Source: Draconibacterium sediminis
GTDB lineage: Bacteria; Bacteroidota; Bacteroidia; Bacteroidales; Prolixibacteraceae
DNA: 64,000 bases
NCBI RefSeq assembly: GCF_000949475.1
Contig: NZ_JRHC01000001.1
Coordinates: 620,001-684,000 of the forward strand
Reading direction: 5' to 3'
Position numbers and translations under genes: made by a program. The notes beneath the pieces were generated by a model, which did no database searches, was not told the DNA's origin, and worked only from the letters and a program-made list of their open reading frames with translations. Shown here piece after piece: positions 17,178-25,576 of this stretch. Numbering within the stretch: position 1 is the stretch's first letter; each line of letters opens with the position of its first letter.

Positions 17178-17423
17178 ATGTATTATACTTACGTTTTATA
17201 TTCTTCGAAGTATCATAAAATATACATTGGTTATTCAAGTGATCCTGAAAAGCGTTTGCTCTCTCATAACGATGAAAGGAATACGGGTTGGACTAAAAGG
17301 TATCAACCTTGGCAGATTATTCATATAGAAGAATTTGAAACAAAGAGTGAGGCATTAAAGAGAGAGAAACAAATGAAATCATCCAGAGGGCGTGCTTTTC
17401 TTCGTACACTACTGCCGAGTTAG
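17178..17423 (+). CDS. GIY-YIG nuclease superfamily protein, copy 2
   Basis: An 81-residue paralogue of the upstream copy, differing at T23P, G52E and L66M; the GIY-YIG motifs, R26 and E58 are all kept. Many of the nucleotide changes between copies are silent, which suggests the protein sequence is under constraint. A longer frame starting at 17052 reads through the palindromes and tRNA pieces, giving residues such as VRQLTDD and PSADG. That extension encodes no recognisable domain, and the start is placed at MYYTYVLY by homology with copy 1. The stop again lies within a tRNA-like 5' half. Confidence 0.85.
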   Translation: MYYTYVLYSSKYHKIYIGYSSDPEKRLLSHNDERNTGWTKRYQPWQIIHIEEFETKSEALKREKQMKSSRGRAFLRTLLPS

Positions 17424-17494
17424 CTCAGTTGGTTTAGTCCGTCAGCTGACGGATGACAGGGTAGGGGGCACTGGTTCGAATCCAGTATGCCTCA
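17414..17494 (+). pseudogene. Chimeric tRNA-like sequence, 3' half matching the split tRNA
   Basis: The 5' half is GCCGAGT-TA-GCTC plus a palindrome. The 3' half is TGACAG-GGTAG-GGGGC-ACTGG-TTCGAAT-CCAGT-ATGCCTC-A, a well-formed variable loop, T-arm and acceptor strand. ATGCCTC pairs with GAGGCAT at 16698, not with the adjacent GCCGAGT. The residual TGACAG would correspond to anticodon GAC, but it may have travelled with the palindrome, so the original isotype is uncertain. Confidence 0.7.
17438..17453. repeat. Palindrome copy 4 (TCCGTCAGCTGACGGA)
   Basis: Perfect 16-bp palindrome, right boundary of unit 2. With its right flank it repeats the 31 bp at 16721-16751. Confidence 0.9.
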
Positions 17495-17496
17495 CA

Positions 17497-17530
17497 AAAA
17501 AGGAAGCAATCATAACGATGCTTCCTTTTT
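17497..17530 (+). terminator. Terminator after the tRNA/GIY-YIG array
   Basis: Hairpin AAAAGGAAGCA / TGCTTCCTTTT with T-run, three bases after the last tRNA 3' end; it can also act on the convergent gene. Confidence 0.8.
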
Positions 17531-17546
17531 CTTCATATAATTTGTA

Positions 17547-18461
17547 TTAATCTGTTACGTGATTGGTACTAAAATAAGCCATTTCCCGAACTATTTTTCC
17601 GTCGTCGTTAAACGAATGAGAAAGCATTAATGGCATCTCCACTTTTTTATCGTTTTCTTCATCGGTGTACGAATAATTCCACCACGAATAAACTACATAG
17701 CCGTTATTTAGTTCGTAAAAAATACAATCGGGATACCCGACCTGCTCAAAGTGAATATCTTTTCTGGTAGCAAAATGGTCAGCAACATCTGCAGCTCTTT
17801 CTTCCAGGTTCATAGTTACATCATAGCCTCCGGCCAAACTACTGAAAATGGCATCTTCAGTAAAGAATTCTTTTAAACCTTCTACATCTTCTGCTACATA
17901 GGTATTCAGCAATTTTCTTACTGTTGCTATGTGGGGATGGTTGATGTACACCTTCCCGTTTTCGCGGGTTGTTTGCGCATTCCGAATGTCTTCGAAAACA
18001 TTGTTGTTATAGTATTGAATAAAAGTGGCAATTTTTCCATCATCGTCAAAAGCGTATAAACAGTGCATGTGCAGATCCAGATTTATGCCGGTTTTTTCGT
18101 TTGTTCCGGTAAGCAACAGCCAATCCTGAACCCACATTTTTCCGTCTTTATATTCCAAGGCATCGGGATAGGTACCGGGCAAGTCTTCAACTTTAAAATT
18201 CACAAAGTTTTTGGTCCAGTAACTTGAGTTTTTACTAAAGTTTTCAGCCGAGGTTTTCCAATCATTACCGTTTCGCACAATTACCACTGAGTCGGCAAAA
18301 AAGGTTTTCACTTTTTCGGTGTCGCCATTTTTAACAGCATCCCAAAAGCCTCTTGTTTTGTCTATGGTTTCGTGTTCATTAAACACGGTACCATTTTTCT
18401 TTTGAGCGATTGATGTACTTGCAAGGAGGGTTAAGATTAGCAATACAGCAAAATTTTTCAT
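17547..18461 (-). CDS. Secreted protein with two NTF2/SnoaL-like domains
   Basis: The start is placed at the ATG giving MKNFAVLLILTLLASTSIAQ, a good signal peptide (304 residues); a frame extending 16 codons upstream would bury that signal. Two consecutive SnoaL/NTF2-like folds are suggested. Residues about 30-150 contain GFWDAVKNGDTEKVKTFFAD and LHMHCLYAFDDDGKIATFIQYYN. Residues about 165-290 contain LLNTYVAEDVEGLKEFFTEDAIF and SHSFNDDGKIVREMAYFS. The repeat of 'F..DGKI' supports an internal duplication. This fold covers binding proteins and hydratase-like enzymes, so no reaction can be assigned. It stands alone. Confidence 0.75.
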   Translation of the reverse strand: MKNFAVLLILTLLASTSIAQKKNGTVFNEHETIDKTRGFWDAVKNGDTEKVKTFFADSVVIVRNGNDWKTSAENFSKNSSYWTKNFVNFKVEDLPGTYPDALEYKDGKMWVQDWLLLTGTNEKTGINLDLHMHCLYAFDDDGKIATFIQYYNNNVFEDIRNAQTTRENGKVYINHPHIATVRKLLNTYVAEDVEGLKEFFTEDAIFSSLAGGYDVTMNLEERAADVADHFATRKDIHFEQVGYPDCIFYELNNGYVVYSWWNYSYTDEENDKKVEMPLMLSHSFNDDGKIVREMAYFSTNHVTD

Positions 18462-18832
18462 AATGTAATCTTTAGTTAATTGTTTAGAAAAATTCTGGCC
18501 ATAAATCACTTAACCTAATTGGTAGGTATATACAATTTACGTAATACTTCATTAAAATGAAAATAATTAAAATGGTAATATGCAGAAATTCAGTAAGATA
18601 GTGTGATTTTGAGAGCTGCTAATTGATATAGAATCGAGTCAACGTGTTGATATTAAACAACGTAAAAGAAAAAAGGGTCTGAAAATAGGTAATGTAGAAT
18701 TCATCATTTTCTTTTAAACAAACTCACTTTATCTTGTTAAGCGCTTGAATTTGAAAGGTTGCCAAGTTCGTTTTCTATTTTGTAGTTCAACATTTTCCTT
18801 TATTTTTAGCCAGATATTAAATCAACTAAACT
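18462..18832. other. Divergent intergenic region, no gene seen
   Basis: A+T-rich spacer holding the upstream regions of two divergent genes (NTF2-like and ThuA). No hairpin with T-run, tRNA or clear TAnnTTTG box was found. Confidence 0.6.
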
Positions 18833-19642
18833 ATGTTACGAATGAGTAGAATGTACTTTAAGATAATCTCCGCTTTGTTGGTGGTAGGTTTTTTATTTTT
18901 AACTCCAGGAACTTACGCCGGGGAGAAAATGCAAAATAATAACTCGTTGAAAGGAAAGAAAGTTCTTTATGTTTACGGTGGTTGGAAAGGTCACGAGCCC
19001 ATAGAGTCGGTAGATGTATTTGTGCCATGGCTGAAAGCTGAAGGGGCAGAGGTTACGGTGTCGGACAACCTGGATAGTTACCTAGATGAAGAATTAATGG
19101 GGGCAGTTGATCTGATTATCCAAACCTGGACGATGGGAACCATCACCAAAGAGCAGGAAAAGGGACTGTTAAAAGCCGTACGAAACGGAGCCGGTTTTTC
19201 TGGCTGGCATGGAGGTATAGGCGATTCGTTCCGAAATAACACTGAATACCAGTTTATGGTCGGCGGGCAATGGGTAGCACATCCCGGTGGTGTTATTGAT
19301 TATTCGGTGAAAATAACCGACAAAAATGATCCGGTAACTAAAGGAATGGATGATTTTAAGATGCATTCGGAGCAGTACTACATGCATATCGATCCGAACG
19401 TAAAAGTGTTGGCTACAACAGAGTTCACCGCTGAACATTCGTCGTGGATTGATAAGTCTGTAATGCCGGTGGTTTGGAAAAAATACTATGGTAACGGACG
19501 TATATTTTACAGCTCGCTGGGCCACGTGATGACTGATTTTGAAGTGACGGAAGCGCTGGAAATTATGAAACGCGGAATCCGTTGGGCGGCTGAAAGTAAA
19601 TATGCTCCAAAAGAAAAGTGGGTGAGCCCGGTTTACAAATAA
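18833..19642 (+). CDS. Secreted ThuA domain-containing protein
   Basis: 269 residues with an N-terminal hydrophobic signal (residues about 7-28, ending TYAGEK). The ThuA/class I glutamine-amidotransferase-like fold is visible as KKVLYVYGGWKGHEP, LIIQTWTMGTITKEQEKGL, GAGFSGWHGGIGDSFR, MVGGQWVAHPGG and GRIFYSSLGHVMTDF. ThuA proteins are linked to trehalose or other sugar-derivative catabolism, but the reaction is not established for most members. Two alternative ATGs occur within the first seven codons; the longest is kept, which does not alter the signal. Transcribed alone. Confidence 0.85.
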   Translation: MLRMSRMYFKIISALLVVGFLFLTPGTYAGEKMQNNNSLKGKKVLYVYGGWKGHEPIESVDVFVPWLKAEGAEVTVSDNLDSYLDEELMGAVDLIIQTWTMGTITKEQEKGLLKAVRNGAGFSGWHGGIGDSFRNNTEYQFMVGGQWVAHPGGVIDYSVKITDKNDPVTKGMDDFKMHSEQYYMHIDPNVKVLATTEFTAEHSSWIDKSVMPVVWKKYYGNGRIFYSSLGHVMTDFEVTEALEIMKRGIRWAAESKYAPKEKWVSPVYK

Positions 19643-19714
19643 AAAAAATGATTAACCGTGTAAAATACACGTAAGATAAGAAGTTTCACTGTTCTGATTA
19701 ACAAATTTGTTCTG

Positions 19715-19773
19715 CCCCCCTATAATCCCCAGAAGGGGGATATTTCCTCCCCTTTAGGGAGGTCAGGAGGGGT
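19715..19773. repeat. G/C-clustered palindromic intergenic element
   Basis: Contains nested inverted repeats: TCCCCagaaGGGGA and CCTCCCcttTAGGGAGG, with outer TAATCCCC / GGGGTTATTA. Elements of this look are common between Bacteroidota genes. Confidence 0.55.
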
Positions 19774-19807
19774 TATTAAATTGCATCATTTTGATTTTTT
19801 TTCATAA

Positions 19808-19842
19808 AAAAAACCGTTCCTTTTTCAAAGAACGGTTTTCCA
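19808..19842. terminator. Terminator of the ATP synthase operon
   Basis: Hairpin AAACCGTTC (19811-19819) / GAACGGTTT (19830-19838) flanked by A-run and T-run, 20 bp beyond the atpG stop on the minus strand; usable in both directions. Confidence 0.8.
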
Positions 19843-19861
19843 ATATTTTTATAAAAACGAT

Positions 19862-20737
19862 TTATCCGTTTAATGCTTCGGCGCCGCTTACAATTTCCAG
19901 GATTTCTCCTGTAATGGCTGCCTGGCGTGCTTTGTTATATTCCAGCGTAAGCGAACCGATAAGATCAGTGGCATTGTCGGTTGCCTGATGCATTGCCGTC
20001 ATTCGGGCGCCGTGCTCGGCAGCATTCGAATCAAGCAAAGCTTTGTAAAACTGAATTTTTAAGGAACGCGGAATCAGTTCCCGTATAATGTGCTCTTTCG
20101 ATGGTTCGTAAATAAAATTGTAATTACCATCGTCGTTGTCTTCTTCTATTTCAACCGGTAGAAACTGCTCGGCAGCCTGCACCTGTACAGCAGCATTTTT
20201 AAACTGGTTGTACACCAACTCAATGCGGTCGTAATGTTTGTCGGCAAACGATTTCATGCATTCTTCGGCAACTCTCGAAACATTTTCAAAAGACAATGCA
20301 TCGAACAACTCATTTTCGTCGGCCACAACTTTATACCCGCGGTGTTTTAGCTGGCGTGCGCCCTGTTTCCCGATGCACATAAAATCGAGCTTACCCAGTT
20401 GCAACTGTTGCTCATATTTTGTTTTGGCTACTTCAACCGCTTTTTTGGTGATATTGCTGTTAAAACCTCCGCACAAACCGCGGTTTGATGATACCAGAAT
20501 CAGAAGCACTTTTTTAGGTTCGCGTGATTGTGTGTAAACCGAATCTTCAACGTTTTCGAGGCTGGCACTCAGCGAAGTTAGTATCTCGTGTAGCTTTTCG
20601 GCATACGGTCTGATTTGCATAATAGCATCCTGCGCTTTTTTTAACTTGGCAGCCGAAACCATTTTCATGGCACTGGTTACCTGCCGGGTGGTTTTTACCG
20701 ATGCTATCCGGGTGCGTATTTCTTTTAATCCAGCCAT
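19862..20737 (-). CDS. atpG: ATP synthase F1 subunit gamma
   Basis: 291 residues. The long N-terminal rotor helix shows GLKEIRTRIASVKTTRQVTSAMKMV, the Rossmann part SNRGLCGGFN, and the C-terminal helix MHQATDNATDLIGSLTLEYNKARQAAITGEILEIVSGAEAL. This is the central stalk that couples proton flow to catalysis. It is the last gene of the cluster and follows atpA after an 82-bp gap that contains a hairpin, a possible means of lowering expression of this single-copy subunit. Confidence 0.96.
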   Translation of the reverse strand: MAGLKEIRTRIASVKTTRQVTSAMKMVSAAKLKKAQDAIMQIRPYAEKLHEILTSLSASLENVEDSVYTQSREPKKVLLILVSSNRGLCGGFNSNITKKAVEVAKTKYEQQLQLGKLDFMCIGKQGARQLKHRGYKVVADENELFDALSFENVSRVAEECMKSFADKHYDRIELVYNQFKNAAVQVQAAEQFLPVEIEEDNDDGNYNFIYEPSKEHIIRELIPRSLKIQFYKALLDSNAAEHGARMTAMHQATDNATDLIGSLTLEYNKARQAAITGEILEIVSGAEALNG

Positions 20738-20758
20738 ATCTTGGAATGTTGGAGTATC

Positions 20759-20806
20759 AGAATATTGGAGTGCTAGAATTCTTCCATTCTAATATTCCAA
20801 TATTCT
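20759..20806. repeat. Inverted repeat between atpA and atpG
   Basis: AGAATATTGGA (20759-20769) and TCCAATATTCT (20796-20806) are exact inverted repeats with a 26-base loop that itself has weak pairing. No T-run follows, so it is more likely an RNA stability or processing hairpin, or a dispersed repeat, than a terminator. Confidence 0.55.
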
Positions 20807-20819
20807 AACCTTCTACTAT

Positions 20820-22397
20820 TTATTTATATTTCTCTGCCGTTTCAGCAGCTACTTTTCTAATTGTCTCCTCAATTTCAGGTGTCAGTTTACCGGCTTTTAG
20901 TTCATCCAAAACCGGGCGGTGCGACATTTCCATTGTTTCCAGAAAATCAGCTTCAAACTCTTTCACCTTATCAATTGGTACACTACGAAGCAACTCGTTG
21001 GTTCCGCAATAGATAATAGCTGCCTGATGCTCAACTTTTACCGGCGAGTACTGTCCCTGTTTCAGGATTTCCACGTTTTTACGTCCCTTATCAAGTACAC
21101 GCATTGTAGCGGCGTCCAAATCGGAACCGAATTTAGAAAACGCTTCCAGTTCGCGGAACTGTGCCTGGTCGAGTTTTAATGTACCCGAGATCTTTTTCAT
21201 CGATTTGATCTGTGCACTACCACCAACACGCGATACCGAAATACCCACGTTAATCGCCGGACGAATACCTGAGTTAAACAGGTTCGATTCCAGGAAAATC
21301 TGTCCGTCGGTAATTGAAATTACGTTGGTTGGGATATATGCAGAAACGTCACCGGCTTGTGTTTCAATAATAGGAAGTGCGGTTAACGAACCACCACCTT
21401 TTACTTTATCTTTTAAACATTCCGGTAAGTCGTTCATGTTTTTTGCAATCTCATCCGATTCGATGATTTTTGCCGCACGTTCCAACAGGCGCGAGTGCAA
21501 ATAGAAAACGTCACCCGGATAAGCTTCACGGCCCGGTGGACGACGAAGCAACAGCGACACCTCGCGATACGAAACGGCTTGTTTCGAAAGGTCATCGTAA
21601 ATGATCAATGCATGACGGCCGGTATCGCGGAAATATTCTCCGATAGCAGCACCTGCATACGGAGCATAAAACTGCAATGCTGCCGGATCTGATGCAGTTG
21701 CCATAACAATTATCGAGTAGGCCATTGCACCTGCTTTTTCAAGTGTTGCTGCAATGTTTGCAACGGTAGATCCTTTCTGACCTACTGCCACATAGATACA
21801 GTATACCGGATTTCCCTGTTCGTAGAATTCACGTTGGTTAATAATGGTATCGATGGCTACTGCTGTTTTTCCTGTCTGACGGTCGCCAATAATCAACTCA
21901 CGCTGACCACGGCCGATTGGAATCATGGCATCAACCGCTTTCAATCCTGTTTGCAGCGGTTCTTTTACCGGCTGACGGAAAATTACACCCGGTGCTTTCC
22001 TTTCCAAAGGCATTTCGAAAAGCTCACCTGTAATAGCACCTTTACCGTCAATGGCCTCACCAATGGTATTTACCACACGACCAAGCAGGCCTTCGCCAAC
22101 ATTAATCGATGCAATACGACGTGTACGTTTTACTGTATCGCCTTCTTTAATTTGTTCTGTAGGACCTAAAAGTACAGCCCCAACATTATCTTCTTCAAGG
22201 TTCAATACAATGCCTTTCATTCCGTTTTCGAATTCGATCATCTCATTCGATTCCACGTTCGAAAGTCCATAAATACGTGCAATGCCGTCGCCAACTTGCA
22301 GAACGGTACCAACTTCTTCCAGTTCGGCTACCGATTTAAATCCTTCGAGTTGTTGCTTTAGAATTTCAGATACTTCAGCAGGTTTTATATTAGCCAT
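20820..22397 (-). CDS. atpA: ATP synthase F1 subunit alpha
   Basis: 525 residues, full length. N-terminal barrel ([19 protein letters not shown]), Walker [12 protein letters not shown] near residue 172, the [10 protein letters not shown] region, [15 protein letters not shown], and the C-terminal helical domain. It forms the non-catalytic nucleotide sites of F1. Placed 30 bp after atpH. The catalytic beta subunit is not in this cluster. Confidence 0.97.
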   Translation of the reverse strand: MANIKPAEVSEILKQQLEGFKSVAELEEVGTVLQVGDGIARIYGLSNVESNEMIEFENGMKGIVLNLEEDNVGAVLLGPTEQIKEGDTVKRTRRIASINVGEGLLGRVVNTIGEAIDGKGAITGELFEMPLERKAPGVIFRQPVKEPLQTGLKAVDAMIPIGRGQRELIIGDRQTGKTAVAIDTIINQREFYEQGNPVYCIYVAVGQKGSTVANIAATLEKAGAMAYSIIVMATASDPAALQFYAPYAGAAIGEYFRDTGRHALIIYDDLSKQAVSYREVSLLLRRPPGREAYPGDVFYLHSRLLERAAKIIESDEIAKNMNDLPECLKDKVKGGGSLTALPIIETQAGDVSAYIPTNVISITDGQIFLESNLFNSGIRPAINVGISVSRVGGSAQIKSMKKISGTLKLDQAQFRELEAFSKFGSDLDAATMRVLDKGRKNVEILKQGQYSPVKVEHQAAIIYCGTNELLRSVPIDKVKEFEADFLETMEMSHRPVLDELKAGKLTPEIEETIRKVAAETAEKYK

Positions 22398-22427
22398 GTT
22401 CTATTATTTTTTGCTTGTCGCTATCGT

Positions 22428-22973
22428 TTATAATTCGGTTTCTAACAAGGTTTGTTTAACCTTGCGTAATTGGGTTGCCACGCTGGCATCATACTGTTTA
22501 TCATCAAGGCGTAATACCAGACCTCCAAGAATTTCGGGATTTACCTGAGCCGCCAGTTCAATGGTTGCATTCAGTTCTTTTCCCAGCAGTGTTTCCACCT
22601 TTTTAAGTGTTGAGGCATCAACCTCGGTAGCTGTTGTAAGAACCGCCGATTTAATGTTGAGGTCTTTTCGGGTAAGATCGAGAAAATTGCGGCAGATGCC
22701 CGGAATGTGAACTTCGCGTTTGTTTTGAACTATCAGCAGTAAAAAGTTGAGACTGATCTCTTCAATTTTGCCTTCGAAGATACTTTTTACCAAGGCAGCC
22801 TTTTTTGATGATTTTACGATGGGGCTTTCCAGCAAAAGAATAAAATCTTTTGATGATTTGCAGACATCCATAACCAGTTGGATATCGGTTTTTAGCTTAT
22901 CGAGCAGGTTTTTCTCTTTGGCTGTTGAAAAGAAAGCTTTGGCGTATCGTACAGTAATTGTGCTCTGGTCCAT
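22428..22973 (-). CDS. atpH: ATP synthase F1 subunit delta
   Basis: 181 residues, OSCP/delta family: ITVRYAKAFFSTAKEKN at the N-terminus, LLLIVQNKREVHIPGICRNFLDL in the middle, and the C-terminal strand pair ending NPEILGGLVLRLDDKQYDASVATQLRKVKQTL. It links F1 to the peripheral stalk subunit b. Its start lies 2 bp after the atpF stop, so the two are probably translationally coupled. Confidence 0.95.
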   Translation of the reverse strand: MDQSTITVRYAKAFFSTAKEKNLLDKLKTDIQLVMDVCKSSKDFILLLESPIVKSSKKAALVKSIFEGKIEEISLNFLLLIVQNKREVHIPGICRNFLDLTRKDLNIKSAVLTTATEVDASTLKKVETLLGKELNATIELAAQVNPEILGGLVLRLDDKQYDASVATQLRKVKQTLLETEL

Positions 22974-22975
22974 AC

Positions 22976-23470
22976 TTAATTCAGCTTGATGTCGTCGATT
23001 AATCCGTCAACCATTTTTTCCTGTTCGGCCTTGTTGCTTAACTCTTTGCGAATTACTTTTTCGGCAATACTTACCGAAAGTTCGGCCACTTGTTTTTTAA
23101 TATCGTTTATGGCAGCAGTTTTTTCGGCTTCGATTTGCTGACGTGCCTGAGCAATGCTTTTTTGCGCTTCTTCGCCGGCTTTTTCTTTGGCTTCGGCAAC
23201 AATTTTATCTTTTAACTCCTTGGCCTCTTTCAGGATCGCTTCTTTTTCGCGGCGTGCTTCAGCAATAATTTTTTCATTATCGGCTTTTAGCCCGGCTACT
23301 TCTTTCTTGGCTTCTTCTGCCGAGTTTAAAGCGGTTGCAATAGAATCTTCACGCTCTTTTAATGCAGTAAGAATTGGTTTCCATGCAAACTTCGTCAACA
23401 CAAAGAGTACGATTCCAAAAATGATGAGCATCCAAAAAATGGTGCCCGGATTCGGCATTACTAATCCCAT
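22976..23470 (-). CDS. atpF: ATP synthase F0 subunit b
   Basis: 164 residues: an N-terminal membrane helix ([21 protein letters not shown]), then a long charged helix with many Ala, Glu and Lys ([20 protein letters not shown], for example) that forms the dimeric peripheral stalk. The typical FxWKPI motif ends the membrane segment. Located between atpE and atpH. Confidence 0.95.
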   Translation of the reverse strand: MGLVMPNPGTIFWMLIIFGIVLFVLTKFAWKPILTALKEREDSIATALNSAEEAKKEVAGLKADNEKIIAEARREKEAILKEAKELKDKIVAEAKEKAGEEAQKSIAQARQQIEAEKTAAINDIKKQVAELSVSIAEKVIRKELSNKAEQEKMVDGLIDDIKLN

Positions 23471-23536
23471 GATTTAAAATTTTAATGGGGCAACGGCATC
23501 CCGGGCAATCCCCGGGATGGCTGCCAAAGTTTTTTG

Positions 23537-23818
<282 letters not shown>

Positions 23819-24973
23819 TTAATGATGTTCTGAGGTCGCCATTCCGAAATAGAGTGCCGACAACAGAGTAAAAACATACGCTTGAATAAATGATACCAAA
23901 ACATCGAGCAGCAAAATGAACACCGAGAACAGAATAGATATCGGACTTGCTCCTAATCCTACTGCCGGGCCAAACAGGCTGCCGAATACAAAAATAAGGC
24001 TCACAAACACCATCACAATAAGGTGACCCGCCATCATGTTGGCAAAGAGTCGGACCATGAGAACAAATGGTTTAGTAATTACGCCCGAAAGCTCAACGAT
24101 AGGCATTAAGGGAATCGGGAATTTTAACCACCACGGAACATCCGGGTTGTAAATCTCTTTCCAGTAATGTTTGTTACCATTAATTGTTGTTATTGCAAAA
24201 GTGAATAATGCCAGTACCATTGTAACCCCTATATTTCCTGTAACGTTGGCTCCAAATGGCGGAATAGGTATCAATCCCATGAAGTTGTTGATCAGGATAA
24301 AAAAGAACAGGGTTAACAGGAACGGCATGAACTTTTCGTATTTGTGTTCGCCAATGGCCGGTTTTGCCACTTCGTCGCGAATAAAAAAGATGATCGGCTC
24401 CAAGGCATTTTGTACACCTGTTGGCGCTTTTCCTTTGTTCTTTTTAGCCAAATTAGCTGTTGCAAAAACCAACCACAATAAAATAACTACCGATGCCAAA
24501 ATACCGGCAATCGTTTTTGTTATTGAAATATCGATGGGTGTTCCAATTTCGTGTCCTGCTGCATCCAGCTCAACCACTTTGCCTTTATATTCTTCGCTTT
24601 CCGAAATGCGGAACCCGTTGTAGGCGCTGTGTCCGTGGTGAAATTTCGACGACATAAACACATGAAACGCTTTTCCATCGTGTAATTCCGGTTGTTTGCT
24701 GTATAATACAATCGGTAACGGAATGCTGATTGGTGTCCCCTTCCAATCTGTAATGTGCCAGTCGTACGAATCTGACACGTGATCGATCACAAATTCTCCG
24801 GCGTTAAATCCTTCTTCAGCGTGTGCGTCTGAAGCATGGTCTTCGTTTTCTTCTGAATGACTTTCTGTTGCGTGTGTCTCTTCTTCTTCGTGCCCGTGTT
24901 GAGCCTGAAGCTGGCCATAACCTAATAATGAAACGGCAAACAGTATAATGACGGCTTTGGTAAGCTTAAGCAT
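23819..24973 (-). CDS. atpB: ATP synthase F0 subunit a with His/Glu-rich periplasmic extension
   Basis: 384 residues, about 110 longer than E. coli AtpB. It begins with a signal-peptide-like helix (residues 1-24), followed by a strikingly acidic and His-rich stretch (about 25-58, repeating HE/EE/HS units), and then a non-membrane region to about residue 155. The membrane part holds the usual half-channel residues, including the essential Arg in VLMVRLFANMMAGH. An N-terminal periplasmic domain occurs in other Bacteroidota AtpB proteins. It forms the proton channel against the c-ring. 18 bp upstream of atpE. Confidence 0.95.
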   Translation of the reverse strand: MLKLTKAVIILFAVSLLGYGQLQAQHGHEEEETHATESHSEENEDHASDAHAEEGFNAGEFVIDHVSDSYDWHITDWKGTPISIPLPIVLYSKQPELHDGKAFHVFMSSKFHHGHSAYNGFRISESEEYKGKVVELDAAGHEIGTPIDISITKTIAGILASVVILLWLVFATANLAKKNKGKAPTGVQNALEPIIFFIRDEVAKPAIGEHKYEKFMPFLLTLFFFILINNFMGLIPIPPFGANVTGNIGVTMVLALFTFAITTINGNKHYWKEIYNPDVPWWLKFPIPLMPIVELSGVITKPFVLMVRLFANMMAGHLIVMVFVSLIFVFGSLFGPAVGLGASPISILFSVFILLLDVLVSFIQAYVFTLLSALYFGMATSEHH

Positions 24974-25195
24974 GGTTAATTCAGTTTTTTCTTTGTTTTA
25001 ACTTGTCTTGTAAAAACACTTTAAACAAACGCTTCTCGATAAGAATTTTGTCAGGTTGTTAAAACGAATATTCCGTTCTAAGGTTCACAAATTTATAAGA
25101 TTTTTTGGACCGTGAATGGAATTTGGCATTTTTCATTTGAGAATTAACCATGTTTAAAAACCTGTTTTTGTGTGAGGAAGGGAAGCGATGGAGCC

Positions 25196-25576
25196 TTATT
25201 TTCTTTCAGCCGACTTAGTTGCCTTTGTAATCTCGGTTACTTCAAAAAAAGTGTAAATCAGGTATAGCAGCATTAAACAAATAACAAACGGGAGGGCATT
25301 TTCTTTATCAACAGCAATATATACAACGGCTACCACCGAGTATAGAACGAGTTTGAAAAATGTAACGAGCATATTGCTGCGGGTAAATTTGCCGATATCT
25401 TTTTTTGCCATTTTAAGCTGATAGGAATGAATACCCATTGTAGCCAGATAAAAGAAAAGTAACAGAAAAGGAAATACCGGCAGGTAGTATTCGGGGAATG
25501 CCAGCGAAAATACCAGCCAGCCAATTAAGGCAATAGCCAGAGATATTCCGGTAAGTTTTACGATGAAAGCCTTCAT
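25196..25576 (-). CDS. Small membrane protein in ATP synthase operon (AtpI-like)
   Basis: 126 residues with four hydrophobic segments (about 7-25, 30-48, 73-92 and 96-115) separated by short charged loops. Position between atpZ and atpB is where AtpI/UncI-type assembly factors for the c-ring are found. Sequence similarity is too weak for me to name it with certainty. The start codon directly follows the stop of the preceding gene. A 222-bp gap separates it from atpB. Confidence 0.65.
   Translation of the reverse strand: MKAFIVKLTGISLAIALIGWLVFSLAFPEYYLPVFPFLLLFFYLATMGIHSYQLKMAKKDIGKFTRSNMLVTFFKLVLYSVVAVVYIAVDKENALPFVICLMLLYLIYTFFEVTEITKATKSAERK

Larger units (their letters stand above)
16783..17453 (+). 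mobile_element. Two tandem tRNA-fragment/GIY-YIG/palindrome units
   Basis: Unit 1 (16783-17113, 331 bp) and unit 2 (17114-17453, 340 bp) are near-identical direct repeats. Each runs from TGACAGG inside a tRNA, through the tRNA 3' end and a GIY-YIG gene, to a tRNA-like 5' half and the palindrome. The 9-bp length difference arises because 7 bp of the T-arm in unit 1 are replaced by the 16-bp palindrome in unit 2. The two nuclease proteins differ at only three residues, so the duplication is recent or maintained by conversion. No transposase is present. Calling it a mobile element is an inference from this architecture. Confidence 0.6.

Noticed and set aside
17052-17423. 123-residue frame reading through tRNA fragments into the second GIY-YIG gene
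   Set aside because: The added N-terminus is encoded by palindromes and tRNA pieces and matches no domain; the start at 17178 matches the paralogue.
16721-17467. CRISPR array, because of repeated short palindromes
   Set aside because: Four copies with irregular spacing, no spacers of uniform length and no cas genes; the sequence between is tRNA and nuclease genes.
21834-22169. 111-residue plus-strand frame within atpA
   Set aside because: Antisense shadow; atpA is unambiguous.
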